Below, in pieces: positions 1 through 8,253 of a stretch of DNA of 28,285 nt. Position numbers and translations under genes: made by a program. The first letter of the stretch is position 1. Every line of letters begins with the position of its first letter. The stretch is from NCBI GenBank assembly GCA_003427395.1, contig BFEA01000394.1, forward strand, positions 1,110,868-1,139,152, read 5' to 3'. Origin of the DNA: Chara braunii (lineage: Eukaryota; Streptophyta; Charophyceae; Charales; Characeae). The notes beneath the pieces were generated by a model, which worked only from the letters and a program-made list of their open reading frames with translations, did not search any database and was not told the DNA's origin.

Positions 1-118
1 AGAGAGAGAGCAGGCACACGCCGAGAGAGAAGGACAGGGACTGATAGAGGAATAGAGAGAGAGCAGGCACACGCCGAGAGAGAAGGACAGGGACTGATAG
101 AGGGATGGAGAGAGAGCC
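1..118. repeat. 53-bp tandem repeat, two copies
   Basis: A 53-bp unit starting AGAGAGAGAGCAGGCACACG occupies 1-53 and 54-106 almost identically, followed by the start of a third copy. The purine-rich unit carries the core CAGGCACACGCCGAGAG. From 119 to 226 there is AT-rich DNA with two N positions and no gene signal. Confidence 0.9.
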
Positions 119-268
119 GCAGTTTTGCTANTTTTTTTCTTTNTTTATTATTCTTACTTATTTCTTTAATCTTATTTAAATATTTAGTATTCTATCGTAC
201 TCTCCCTAATTGCTGAAGAGCGCTGTGCTACTACGGGGCTCGACAGACCTTGAACTCGATTGGCCCTT

Positions 269-600
269 TCACCCTGCTGGTCGCCGAGGACCTCGGAGCG
301 GGCGCGGCGAAGTGACAGGCGCCGTAGCCCATGGCTTCAACGAACAGTAGGTAGCCCCTCCCCGGGTTTCCTCACAGCGGAAGGCAGTGGTAGGGGTAGG
401 GGGTGGGAAACGAGGGATACGAGGATGAGAGGAATCAGGGGAGGAGAGGAAAACGTGAGAAAGCATTGCTCCTACAACAAAGTCTGACGCATCGGTGGTA
501 AGGATAAAAGTGCGATCAAAATCAGGTAGGTGAAGAACCAGTGCACATGTCACCGCCTTCTTGAGGGGGCGGAAGGCGTCCTCGTGGAGGGGTGTCCAAG
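269..600 (-). pseudogene. pol: pol: RNase H N-terminal fragment
   Basis: The peptide PDFDRTFILTTDASDFVVGAML matches the beginning of the Ty3/gypsy RNase H domain. It contains the first catalytic Asp in TDAS, near 491-493. It is preceded in frame by a connection-like stretch (AWTPLHEDAFRPLKKAV, about 553-603). After VVGAML the sequence becomes Pro/Ser-rich and no longer follows the family, and it ends in TGA at 269. The segment between 600 and 712 reads in another frame, so at least one more frameshift separates it from RT. This is a truncated, non-functional copy. Confidence 0.75.
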
Positions 601-711
601 CCCATGGCGGGTTCTTCGGAAGAGGGTGGAGGTAAGGACGTAGGAATACCTAGCGTATCCCTGGATGAAATTACTATCGTAGCTAGTGAGGCTTAGGAAG
701 CTCCGAAGTAG

Positions 712-2206
712 CTAGGCAGATGTGGGAACGGACCACTCTGTAATAACAGTGATCTTCGCGTCATCCATGTGGAGACCCTGGTCAGGCATGTAGTGTCTTA
801 AGAAATTCACTTTGCGCTGGGCATAGCGGCACTTGCTCAGCGTGGCGTAGAAGCCATGTCTGCGGCAAGCGGTGAAGGACGTCGCGGAGGTGTCTGAGGT
901 GCTCCTCAAGGGTACGACTGTAGACCAGGATATCGTCGAGGTAGACGAGAACGTACTGCTCCAGGATGTCCCTGAAGATGTCGTTCATCGCCCTCTGGAA
1001 AGTAGCGGGTGCGTTGGTGAGGCCGAATGGCATCACCGTAAACTCGTAGTGGCCAAAGCGCAGTCGGAACGCTATCTTCGGCTGGTCTGCTACAATGACG
1101 TGGATCTGATGGTAACCACTACGAAGATCAATCTTCGTAAAGAAGCGGTTGCCCGCTAGGCGGTCGAACAGCTCGTCGGAACGAGGCATGGGGTAGCTGT
1201 TCTTAACCGTGTAGCGGTTGAGGCTGCGATAGTCGATGCAGAGACGGAGAGTTTCATCCCCTTTGCGAGCAAAGAGGACCGGTGCACCCCACAGGGAGTT
1301 GCTAGGTTTAATGAAACGCAGTCTCATGAGCTCCTCAAGCTGACGCTTGAGTTCAGTGGTCTCGGGGATCGAGAGTCTGTAGGGTGCCTGGTGGTGAACA
1401 CAACAGTCAGGCACAAGCTGGATGACATGCTCGACGTCGCTCATCGGTGGGATGCCAGTGTACAAGAACGACGATGAGAAAACGTCGTGGTACTCTCGAA
1501 TGAGGTCACGAACTGTGGGCTCCAGGTCAGTCGTATATCGTGTGAGTTCCTCAGCATCAGCGTCAGCGGGCGACGGCGGGACGGACTCGACGGACGGCGG
1601 AGGGACGAAAGTAGAGATGGGAGTCATGGAGATAGAAGGAGGATCTGGCTCCAGAGGCATGAGCTCGGCATCGGGACAGGGTGGATCATAGTGTAAGAGA
1701 TCCGTCACGTTCACCATAAAGAAGGTGACGTCGTCCTGTCGGATCAAGTGGGCGAACTGCCGAGGCGAGGTGACAGTGATAGAAGGAGGTGGTGTGGGCA
1801 CGAAAGGCTCTGGGGGGGGAGGGTTGGGGCGTGGTGTCGCGGTGGTACCTATGAAAGGTACGCGATACGCCTGTCTACACTTCGTTGTGAGAACGAGAGT
1901 GTTGGTTGCCCAATCGGCCTCGGTGCTGCAGAACTGACGAGACCACGGAGTGCCGAGAATGAAGTCGTACCCCGTCTCCATCACATCGAAATGTGTAGAG
2001 GAGCGGTGGCGACGAGATGCCGGGGGACGATCATTCAGGTCGAGAGTGAGGAAGAAAGGGAGGTCGGTGACCGTCTGATCGAAGAAGCGCTGGGTTTTGT
2101 CTTTCCCTAGGGTGACAGAGATGGGAGTCGGAGACCCTGTCGTGGGTAAGTGGGCTTCTTTCACCACACGTGGGTGAATGAAGTCGCCCTAAGAACCGGA
2201 ATCCCA
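712..2206 (-). pseudogene. pol: pol: aspartic protease and reverse transcriptase
   Basis: The protease active site DSGS is at 2192-2203 and is followed at once by an in-frame TAG (2189-2191), then [12 protein letters not shown]. The frame is open for the next 461 codons. The protease flap/ILG region (DFILGTPW) lies at residues 68-75 counted from the ATG at 2167. A Pro-rich linker spans residues 107-200. RT covers about 230-430, with IDYRSLN (311-317), [10 protein letters not shown] (346-355), [13 protein letters not shown] (379-391) and the catalytic YLDD (409-412, near 932-943). Near 868 a frameshift moves the RT thumb into a second frame ([16 protein letters not shown], then [12 protein letters not shown]), which ends at 712. 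All RT catalytic motifs are intact, but the gene is broken at the protease and after RT. It would copy element RNA into DNA. Confidence 0.9.
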
Positions 2207-2399
2207 TAGTGCTGAGTACACCCTCGTGGAGGTCCCAGTCGTACTGGAACGATCGGGAGGGTGCGATCAGGGTCAGAGAGGATGGTGAGAAGGTGACGTA
2301 GTGCAGCGACATGGAGGGTGAGTCGCTCGTGTCGAGCATGGAGCATGCTCAAGTCCAGAAGAGAGGACACAACGTTCTCGTGAGTCGCAAGCTGCTCGC

Positions 2400-2670
2400 T
2401 GCAACGGGCTGAGCGAATGGCTTGACACGTCGGTAGTCGGGGAGACAGTGGTCTGCGGAGGCACAGACGGTACTGCAATAGAGGGTTGAGTACACTCTGT
2501 CTGGTCCTGCGATACCTTAGCTCGCCGCGGGGATGCGAGGCGCTGGGGGGGGACTGAGCACGACGCTGGCGGGAAAGGTCAGCGTAGTGGCGGTCGAGGG
2601 CGGCGGTGTAAGGGCACCGCGAGGAGGTATGACCGTCATGGCGGCAGCGCAAACACCCACGCTGACCCAA
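2400..2670 (-). pseudogene. gag: gag nucleocapsid CCHC zinc knuckle
   Basis: The peptide CLRCRHDGHTSSRC at 2614-2655 is a perfect CX2CX4HX4C zinc knuckle, the nucleic-acid-binding motif of retrotransposon nucleocapsid. It is followed by a basic stretch (RHYADLSRQRR). It lies in a different frame from the capsid part, so a frameshift occurred between about 2830 and 2670. The same frame stays open down to 2161, but the protease active site lies in yet another frame, so the downstream part of this frame is not trusted. Confidence 0.8.
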
Positions 2671-4034
2671 AATGGCTGCGCGCTCCTCAGCGGAAAGGAC
2701 ACCGCGAGGAGGGACAAAGCCCTGAGGGAGGTCCTGCTGAGGGACTTCGGGAGGCGACGCGCCAGTATGACCGGGGTGGCTGCGTGCCAGAGAGAGGGTG
2801 GAGAGGATGAGTTGGAGGCGGCCATAGGGAGAGTAGAGTCCTCCAGGAGGTAGTGGACGGCCTTGCCGAGGTCGAGGTCGTTGCTATGGTCACGAAGGGA
2901 GTGTGCGTAGAAATCCTCCCAGGCGTTGAAAGCACCGCCACGCAGGCACGTGGGGAGGTGACCCACTTACGTGTCGGGTGGGGCGGCCATGAGCCTAAGC
3001 GCGTAGGTGGCAGACTGCAACCACCGAGACACGCATATCACTGTACCGTCGTACAAGGCAATGTCCACCAAGCGGATGACTGGTGCGCCACCGTTTTGGC
3101 GGCGAGGGGATCGAGGAGCAGAGGCCTGTGCTACGACTGAGTAAGTCGGCGCAGGTCCTGGGGAAAGGGGCACAGCTGACTGTACGCCCGGGCCGCATGG
3201 GGGAGCGGCGAGGGCAATCGCGGCAGGCTGCGAGGGAGCTGCGGTAGAAGAGGGAGCTGCGGTAGAAGAGGTCGCAGCAATCGAGGGAATAGGAAGAAGG
3301 TAGGATGGGTCTGGATAGGGTGTAGGGAAGCGAGCCTGCATGGAAGGAAGAGTAGAGGAAGGAGGGGATGCACCCGAAGGTGCGGCCACCTGTGAGGGTG
3401 GGGGTGACTGAAGTCGTAAGAGGGCGAGGTCGTCCCGGGTCTGGGCAAGCTCGTCCTCAAGACGTCGAACATAGATCGAGTGAGGAGTGGCAGAAAGAAG
3501 AGTGAGGGAAATTGACGCACGAGCAGCGCGGGGCCCACAAGGGGGAGAGCCAGGTGACGCTGCGGTCGTGCAAAGGAGAGGGAGAAGCGGGGCATCCGAA
3601 AAAGTTGAGATCATGGCAACGGGTTGTGGTCCCGCGACCGTAGTGACCGGAATCAGGGCAGGTGCGCCTGTAGAGTGAGGGAGGGTCTGGCCCGTGGCGA
3701 CCGTCGCGCTAGGAGCGTGGACGGTCACCACGATGGCCGGGTCGGGGGCGGCAAAGGAGGAAGCTCCGCCATGACCACCATGTAGGAGGACGGGGGACCC
3801 GGACTGGGAGCTAGGAGAAGAGAGAAAATGGGGAGAGGAAGGGCGGGCAGTATCCTAGGATTGCCGCAGGCCAGCGGCAAGAGTCGCCATCTGCGTCTGT
3901 AAGGGCGCAAGGAGGGAGGTGATGAGGGTATGCAGATCCCCCTGGGGCTGATGGCCCTGGTCCGTCGGCACGGGTGTGGAACCTTATGCCGAGGTCGTCA
4001 CCGCCTCGGCGGCTTATGACACGTCGTCGGCCAT
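2517..4034 (-). pseudogene. gag: gag polyprotein remnant
   Basis: The ATG at 4034 opens one frame that stays in register to 2517, about 505 codons. It is broken by TAA at 4014-4016, TAA at 3984-3986, TAG at 3855-3857 and TAA at 2967-2969. The N-terminal part reads MADDVS and is followed by a Pro/Ala/Ser-rich linker. A short coiled segment (RRLEDELAQTRDDLALLRL) lies near 3450. The region GGAPVIRLVDIALYDGT, followed by AWEDFYAHSLRD, resembles the capsid (retrotransposon gag) domain. Near 2830 the correct frame shifts by one, because the zinc knuckle lies in another frame. Gag would form the virus-like particle. All four stops sit where a Gln codon with C-to-T change would fit. Assignment as gag is firm from position and zinc knuckle; exact domain limits are inferred. 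Confidence 0.75.
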
Positions 4035-4210
4035 GGGGAGGTAACGGGCCGGACTACATAGGGTCGGAGAAGGTCCACGTGAGCGGAGGGCGGAGGGGGA
4101 GGTCTGTGATAGAAGGCGACGGGCAGCGCTAGTAAATCAAGCGCGGATGCCGTCAAAGGGGGAGGGGTGGTTCGGATCCAGGGTGGCCGAATGAGAAGGG
4201 AAAGTAGGGG

Positions 4211-4277
4211 GGTTAGGAAAACCCTAAACCCTAGAAAAACCCTAAGAAAACCCTAACCGGAGTTTTAGTGGTTAGGG
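4211..4277. repeat. Plant-type telomere-like (telobox) cluster
   Basis: Four CCCTAA motifs lie within 40 bp, including AAACCCTAAACCCTAG, followed by inverted GGTTAGGG. CCCTAACC (4251-4258) and GGTTAGGG (4270-4277) form an 8-bp perfect stem with an 11-nt loop. CCCTAAA is the plant/green-algal telomere repeat; as short teloboxes it also occurs in plant promoters. Here it lies in the non-coding leader of the gypsy element, about 180-240 bp upstream of the gag start. Confidence 0.7.
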
Positions 4278-4470
4278 TAAGGTACCGGTGACCTTATCAA
4301 GAAAATAAAATAGCAAGCATAGGGGGGGAAGGCAGAAGGAAAAATAAATAAATAGCAAAAATTCGAGAGAAAAATAAAAATAAATAAATAAATAAATAAA
4401 TAATAAAAATAATTAAAGAAATAAGGAAACAAAATGTGAAGAGAGAAATAATATTTATTTTTTTAGAATT

Positions 4471-4844
4471 TTCGACAGCATTTCCCTAGCCCCCATGGGG
4501 TCAAGAATTTGCCAAGGGAAAGGAGAGATCAAAATAAGCATACTAGGTTTCAAAATACTGCAAATTAAAAAATTTCAAAAAAAATAAAAATAAAAAAATA
4601 AATAAATACATAGATGAGGAGGTGGAGAGAAATGAAGTATCTGATTTTTCAAAAATTTCGACAGCATTTCGTTACCCCCATAGGGTCGAAGTGTGCCGTC
4701 AAGAAGAAAGGCTAAGTAAAATAAGGAGATTTTGCCAGCACTTCGCTACCCCCAAAGGTTCAAAATGTGCTGAAAAATATTAAGTGAAAGAAAAACAGAA
4801 AATTTTGGCAGCACTTCGTTACCCCCACGGGGTCAAAATGTGTG
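4471..4844. repeat. Four dispersed copies of a ~42-bp hairpin repeat
   Basis: The pattern CAGCA(C/T)TTCGTTACCCCCA, followed by GGGTCAAAATGTG, occurs at about 4471-4513, 4656-4696, 4731-4772 and 4804-4844. The last three are spaced 74-75 bp apart. The CCCC-AT-GGGG core is a small inverted repeat, and it varies among copies (CATGGGG, CATAGGG, CACGGGG). The surrounding DNA (4300-5260) is A- and purine-rich with no coding signal. Confidence 0.8.
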
Positions 4845-5276
4845 TCGAAAGCAAGAATGACCAACTCCTAATCAGATTTAAGAGTGCTGTAAAGAAATTC
4901 GAATTTTCAGAAGAAAAAAAAAATCAGAAATGAGAAAGGAGGGGGTGGAATAAGATAATTCGAACTTTTGGAGAAATGAGAAAGAAAAAAGAAAGAAAGC
5001 AGAAAAATTCGAAGGAGGGGAGGGGGCAAGGGGATGAAAAAGTGATGAAGAAGCGAGAAATAGGTGAGAGAGAGAGAAAGAGTGAAGGGGGAGATGGGGG
5101 AGATGAGATTAGTAGAAGATGGTGAGTGGGGAGGAGAGGAGAGAAAAAGGTGGTAGGAGATGAGTGAAGAGGGAAGTGGGAGGGGGGGGGTAGTGGTAGA
5201 GTTAGAAAGGATGATTAGATGATTGGGGGGGGGGATAAAAAGGGTTGGGGGAGAGTAGGTTAGTGGAGAGAGATAA

Positions 5277-5415
5277 CACCAGGCCCTTGGTTGGCCAAGA
5301 GCAAAGCACTACCAAGATCCACAGGATCTTGGCCTTCAAGGTGCTGCTGGCCTGGTGCCACAACAATAAAAAGATGATGATGATGATCTAGGGTTGGCTG
5401 AGATCTTGATCAGCC
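5277..5415. repeat. Nested inverted repeats able to form a cloverleaf-like fold
   Basis: CACCAGGCC (5277-5285) pairs perfectly with GGCCTGGTG (5349-5357). Inside it lie CTTGG-TTGG-CCAAG (5286-5299), AGCAC (5305-5309) pairing with GTGCT (5341-5345), and CCAAGATCC-ACA-GGATCTTGG (5312-5332, 9 bp perfect). A further hairpin, GGCTGA/TCAGCC, lies at 5396-5415, after a short TGATGA run. The element sits at the far upstream end of the gypsy leader. It could be an RNA structural signal of that element or an independent foldback. Confidence 0.75.
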
Positions 5416-5451
5416 ACCTACTCCCTTAGTCACACAGCCCCCTAGCCAGGG

Positions 5452-5540
5452 GCGGATCTTGAGCTGCTGCGAAACTGCTGCTGCAGCAGTAGAAAAATAG
5501 TAAAAAAAACATAATGTGGCTTAGCCAGGGGGGTCTTCAG
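5452..5540. repeat. Direct repeat starting CAGGGG; hAT-like terminal motif
   Basis: TAGCCAGGGGCGGATCTT (near 5452) and TAGCCAGGGGGGTCTTC (near 5522) are similar and lie 70 bp apart. CAGGGGCGGA is a common start of hAT transposon terminal inverted repeats. I found no matching inverted end in the window, so an actual hAT element is not established. A perfect CTGCTGCAGCAG palindrome lies between them. Confidence 0.35.
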
Positions 5541-5554
5541 TCTTCAGAGTAGGC

Positions 5555-5566
5555 TGCCACGTGGCA
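5555..5566. promoter_or_regulatory. Palindromic G-box TGCCACGTGGCA
   Basis: A perfect 12-bp palindrome around CACGTG is followed at about 5575 by a second GGCCACGTGC. CACGTG is the plant bZIP/bHLH binding core. No transcript start is evident nearby, so any regulatory role is unproven. Confidence 0.35.
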
Positions 5567-5603
5567 CTGCTGATGGCCACGTGCGCAGGGCGCAACAGCC
5601 ACG

Positions 5604-5690
5604 GGGGGGGGGGGGGGGAAAAAAAAACAAGCCCAACCATTGCTGCCCTGCTGGCCGCTGCTCGTCGGCGGGGGGGGGGGGGGGGGGGAA
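5604..5690. repeat. Two long poly-G tracts
   Basis: Runs of about 15 G (near 5605-5619, followed by an A run) and about 18 G (near 5670-5688) frame a short GC-rich spacer. They could form G-quadruplexes, and their length is likely to be inaccurate in the assembly. Confidence 0.85.
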
Positions 5691-5750
5691 ATAGCTGACA
5701 CGCACTTTTTCAACAGCAGCGTGTCATACTACAAAGCCATACATATAGTA

Positions 5751-5840
5751 TGGCGAGTGTGTTACAAGAGCAGCTACGCACGCGCAAGGCCAGCAGCTGC
5801 TCGGGTTCAAACCCCGACAGCAGCAAGATCCTGGATCTTG
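5751..5840 (+). mobile_element. tRNA-like SINE head with perfect T-arm
   Basis: TCGGG-TTCAAAC-CCCGA (5801-5817) is a canonical 5-bp/7-nt T-arm with a B-box. An A-box-like TGGCGAGTGTG lies about 50 bp upstream at 5751-5761, the spacing expected for a pol III type 2 promoter. No closing acceptor stem or anticodon arm is visible, so this is a tRNA-derived retroposon head and not a tRNA gene. Directly after it comes a near-perfect hairpin, CAAGATCC-T-GGATCTTG (5824-5840). Confidence 0.5.
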
Positions 5841-5895
5841 ATAATATAATCTGGGAGCGGGGCGGGGCAGCGGAGCAGTGTGGGCGTGCTCGCAT

Positions 5896-6020
5896 GCGGC
5901 GGCTTTGGCCTCGGTGCTTACGCGCACGCACTCGTGGTAGCAGGTTTTTTTCCCATCACATGTCGCGGCGGTTGCGCTTGTGCGCTCGTGGTATAAGGTC
6001 CTTTTCTCGCCACGTGTCGC
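5896..6020. repeat. Imperfect tandem duplication (~65 bp)
   Basis: Both halves contain a GCGGCGG start, a GCGC-ACTCGTGGTA middle and a CAC(A/G)TGTCGC end. The second half is shorter. There is no coding signal in the surrounding GC-rich DNA up to 6450. Confidence 0.55.
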
Positions 6021-6458
6021 TCTCCTGCTGCAGTTTTTTGTCTTCCCTCGTTTTCGTCGGAAACCGTCCGAGAAACAGCCAAAAACCCTGCTATCGGGTT
6101 TTGCTGTTCTCCTATTGTGCGGGGTGGTGAATGGAAGCGGGAAATGTTCCCGCTCCGAGACCGGTGTGGTGGACCCACCAGGTGTGGTGCTCCGCCTGGG
6201 ATAGAGATGGAGATGGAGGATGAAGAGGGAGCGAGATGGCACAGCGCAGCTCCCGCGCTAGACTCCAACGCACGTACTCCAAAGTGTGCCAATGTAGAAT
6301 GAATCGAAAAACAGACAACAGCTGGGGTATACCCCAACGGACTAACGGGACTGGACTGGAAAGTCTGGTTGGTACCGACAGAGGTACTGGTCTGGACTGG
6401 ACTACCCCAAGTACAACACAGGCCTATGAGAATAGGCCAACCAGAGGTCCGCTACACG

Positions 6459-6601
6459 GGTCGTTCGATTTGGTCGTCGATGACTCAAGCACTACCCACT
6501 TTTTTTTTTTTTTTTCCCTCTTTTTCAGTTGACGAAGGATTCAAGGTTGGGCTGAGGTTGTGAGGTGACCGGTCTTAGGCAAGGACTGGAATCGAACAAT
6601 G

Positions 6602-6633
<32 letters not shown>

Positions 6634-6717
6634 TCGAGGATCGTGGAACGAGCCCCCTACTGAATCTCACTTTTGTGCCTTGTGAGATGAACGGTCTTCC
6701 TCCGAGCATAACGCACC
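6459..6717 (-). mobile_element. Poly-A-punctuated short retroposon, copy 1
   Basis: The copy spans from GTCGTTCGATTTGGTCGTCG to CCGAGCATAACGC on the plus strand and has two long T tracts (near 6499 and 6601). Read on the minus strand these are internal A tracts, as in retroposons joined end to end. The minus strand carries GTTCGATTCCAGTCC (near 6584-6598), which matches a pol III B-box/T-arm. Two more copies follow at 6777 and 10455. Confidence 0.6.
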
Positions 6718-6776
6718 CGGCTAATGAATGTATACCAGCTATGTTTCAGTTCAGATGCAGCCAAAATGAGGGTGCG

Positions 6777-6931
6777 GTCGACGAACGATTCAAGGCTGGG
6801 TTGAGGTTGTGAGATGACCGATCTTAGGCAAGGACTAGAATCAAACTTTTTTTTTTTTTTTTTTTTTAATTAGCGTTTTCAAGTCAAGGGTCGTGGAACG
6901 AAGCCCCTACTTAATCTCACTTATGTGCCTT
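6777..6931 (-). mobile_element. Poly-A-punctuated short retroposon, copy 2 (shorter)
   Basis: It shares GACGAACGATTCAAGGCTGG, the TCTTAGGCAAGGACTAGAAT block, a T21 tract and the TCGTGGAACGA...CTACTTAATCTC end with copy 1. It lacks the first T-rich module. The arrangement is consistent with a second insertion or a local duplication. Confidence 0.6.
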
Positions 6932-7099
6932 GACGTCTACGATTTAGACGTTTCTGTAGATAGGTCAAGGGGGTAGAGTGATCACCGAATGCGTGTATAA
7001 AAAGTTAGTATGGGTGGGCAAAAAAAAGTGTACGAAGGAAAGCTTGTCGTGATCGTACATAGCGATTGTGCAGTGGAAGGGTGTTTTCGTAATTGTAGT

Positions 7100-7152
7100 C
7101 AGTGAGAAGGAGAGAAGGAAAGAAAGTGAGAAGGACAGAAGGAAAGAGAAAC

Positions 7153-7223
<71 letters not shown>

Positions 7224-7368
7224 CTGTCAGTGCAGTCATACCAGTGGGTTTGGTGCAGTTCCCAATCATTTCCGGATATGTTGTGGTAACAGTGGTTGGC
7301 TTCTGACACATTTCGCAGTTTTCACAAATCTTCTTGTGCCTGAGTTGCAGTCGGACACAGCTAGCGCG

Positions 7369-7442
<74 letters not shown>

Positions 7443-7460
7443 AAGAAAGACAAAGAGGAA
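7100..7460. repeat. Two long GA microsatellites
   Basis: (AG)n runs at about 7156-7220 and 7371-7440, separated by unique sequence. Apparent Ser-Leu or Arg-Glu reading frames here are microsatellite artefacts. Confidence 0.95.
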
Positions 7461-7567
7461 GTATTGGACAGAGAGAGGGGAATCATTGAAATCTCGCCAA
7501 CGTTGATCTGTACTCTTCAGCGGATTCTGCATCATTAAATCAATTCTCAGAGTGTACAAGAAACAGG

Positions 7568-7822
7568 TGAGTTTTTTCCTTTTTTTTTTTCTTTTTCTTT
7601 TTCTTCATTTGTTTTTCTCTCTATCTCTTTCTCTTTTTGCACTCCTTTCATTTATCATTTTTCTCCTTAGTCTTTTTCGCTTTCTGTTTCTTTTTCTGTC
7701 TTTTCTATCCTTTTTTTTCTTTCTCTTTTTTTTTTTTTCTTTTTTTTTTTCTCTTTCGCTCGCGTTTTCTCCGTGTCTCTGTCTTTCTCTCTCTTTCTCT
7801 CTTTCTTTCTCTCTGTGTCTAA
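7568..7822. repeat. Pyrimidine-rich (T/C) low-complexity tract
   Basis: About 250 bp are almost purely T and C with TTTTTCTTT and CTCTCTTT runs. Open frames through it encode only Phe/Ser/Leu and are not credible genes. Confidence 0.9.
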
Positions 7823-7876
7823 GTCAATAGGAATGGAGCTTTATTCTTTGAGTCACTACGGAGGCATTGTCCGCAA

Positions 7877-7945
7877 CGGGCCTAGCTCAGTTGGTACGCC
7901 CTTGAATTGTTAAAATACAGATCCGAGTTCCAACTCTACCCAAAG
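7877..7945 (+). mobile_element. tRNA-like SINE head upstream of a U6-like segment
   Basis: CGGGCCTAGCTCAGTTGG (7877-7894) contains a perfect pol III A-box, TAGCTCAGTTGG. About 30 bp downstream, GAGTTCCAACTC (7925-7936) is in the B-box position and can form a small T-arm. The anticodon region (TTGAATTGTTAAAATACAG) does not fold canonically. This looks like a tRNA-derived promoter head, not a functional tRNA gene. Confidence 0.6.
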
Positions 7946-8028
7946 CAGATGAGTGAAATACTACAATTGTGAATTACCTGGGACGGTCCAGTCCCATAAT
8001 GTACCTCAAGGGCCATTCCTTGGCCCCC

Positions 8029-8118
8029 GTCCTTCAGGACATACGTTAAAATTGGAACGATATAGAGAAGATTAATACTGCCCCGACAAGGACGACACTT
8101 AATAAATTGAAAAACGAT
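8029..8118 (+). ncRNA. U6 snRNA-like sequence (probable pseudogene)
   Basis: The 5' hairpin GTCC-TTCA-GGAC (8029-8040) is followed by TTAAAATTGGAACGATATAG and AGAAGATTA, then GCCCC, AAGGACGACAC and TAAATTGA. This is collinear with plant U6 snRNA over about 90 nt. U6 pairs with U4 and U2 and forms the spliceosome catalytic core. Key sites differ. ACAGAGA reads ATAGAGA (8062-8068). The AGC triad position reads AAT (8074-8076). The bulged U of the internal stem-loop is C (8093). The usual plant U6 upstream elements (USE and TATA about 25 bp upstream) are absent, and a tRNA-like head lies about 90 bp upstream instead. A catalytically active U6 is therefore unlikely; a retroposed or SINE-incorporated copy is more likely. 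Confidence 0.75.
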
Positions 8119-8253
8119 CGGGGTCGCCCTGCGTGTCTGTTTCTTTTCGCTTTGATGAAGGCTGCAAAACGCTAATTAAAAAACGGATGTCGCACGAAGA
8201 GAAAACCATAAGGGTTTGATATCAACACAATGACGACGAAGTTGTCCATGGAA

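Larger units (their letters stand above)
250..5360 (-). mobile_element. Degraded Ty3/gypsy LTR retrotransposon, minus strand
   Basis: Read on the minus strand, the segment gives gag (start near 4034), a CCHC zinc knuckle, an aspartic protease, reverse transcriptase and the first part of RNase H. This is the order typical of Ty3/gypsy pol. No integrase, no clear LTR pair and no primer-binding site could be identified. The coding part fades out near 270, against AT-rich DNA and a 53-bp tandem repeat, so the 3' part is missing or lies beyond the window. Frame breaks and nonsense codons show a dead copy. The ~1.3 kb upstream of gag (4035-5360) is non-coding leader or LTR material carrying unusual repeats and hairpins, listed separately. 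Confidence 0.88.

Noticed and set aside
7068-7506. Arg/Glu and Ser/Leu repeat proteins across GA runs
   Set aside because: Pure microsatellite translation in all frames.
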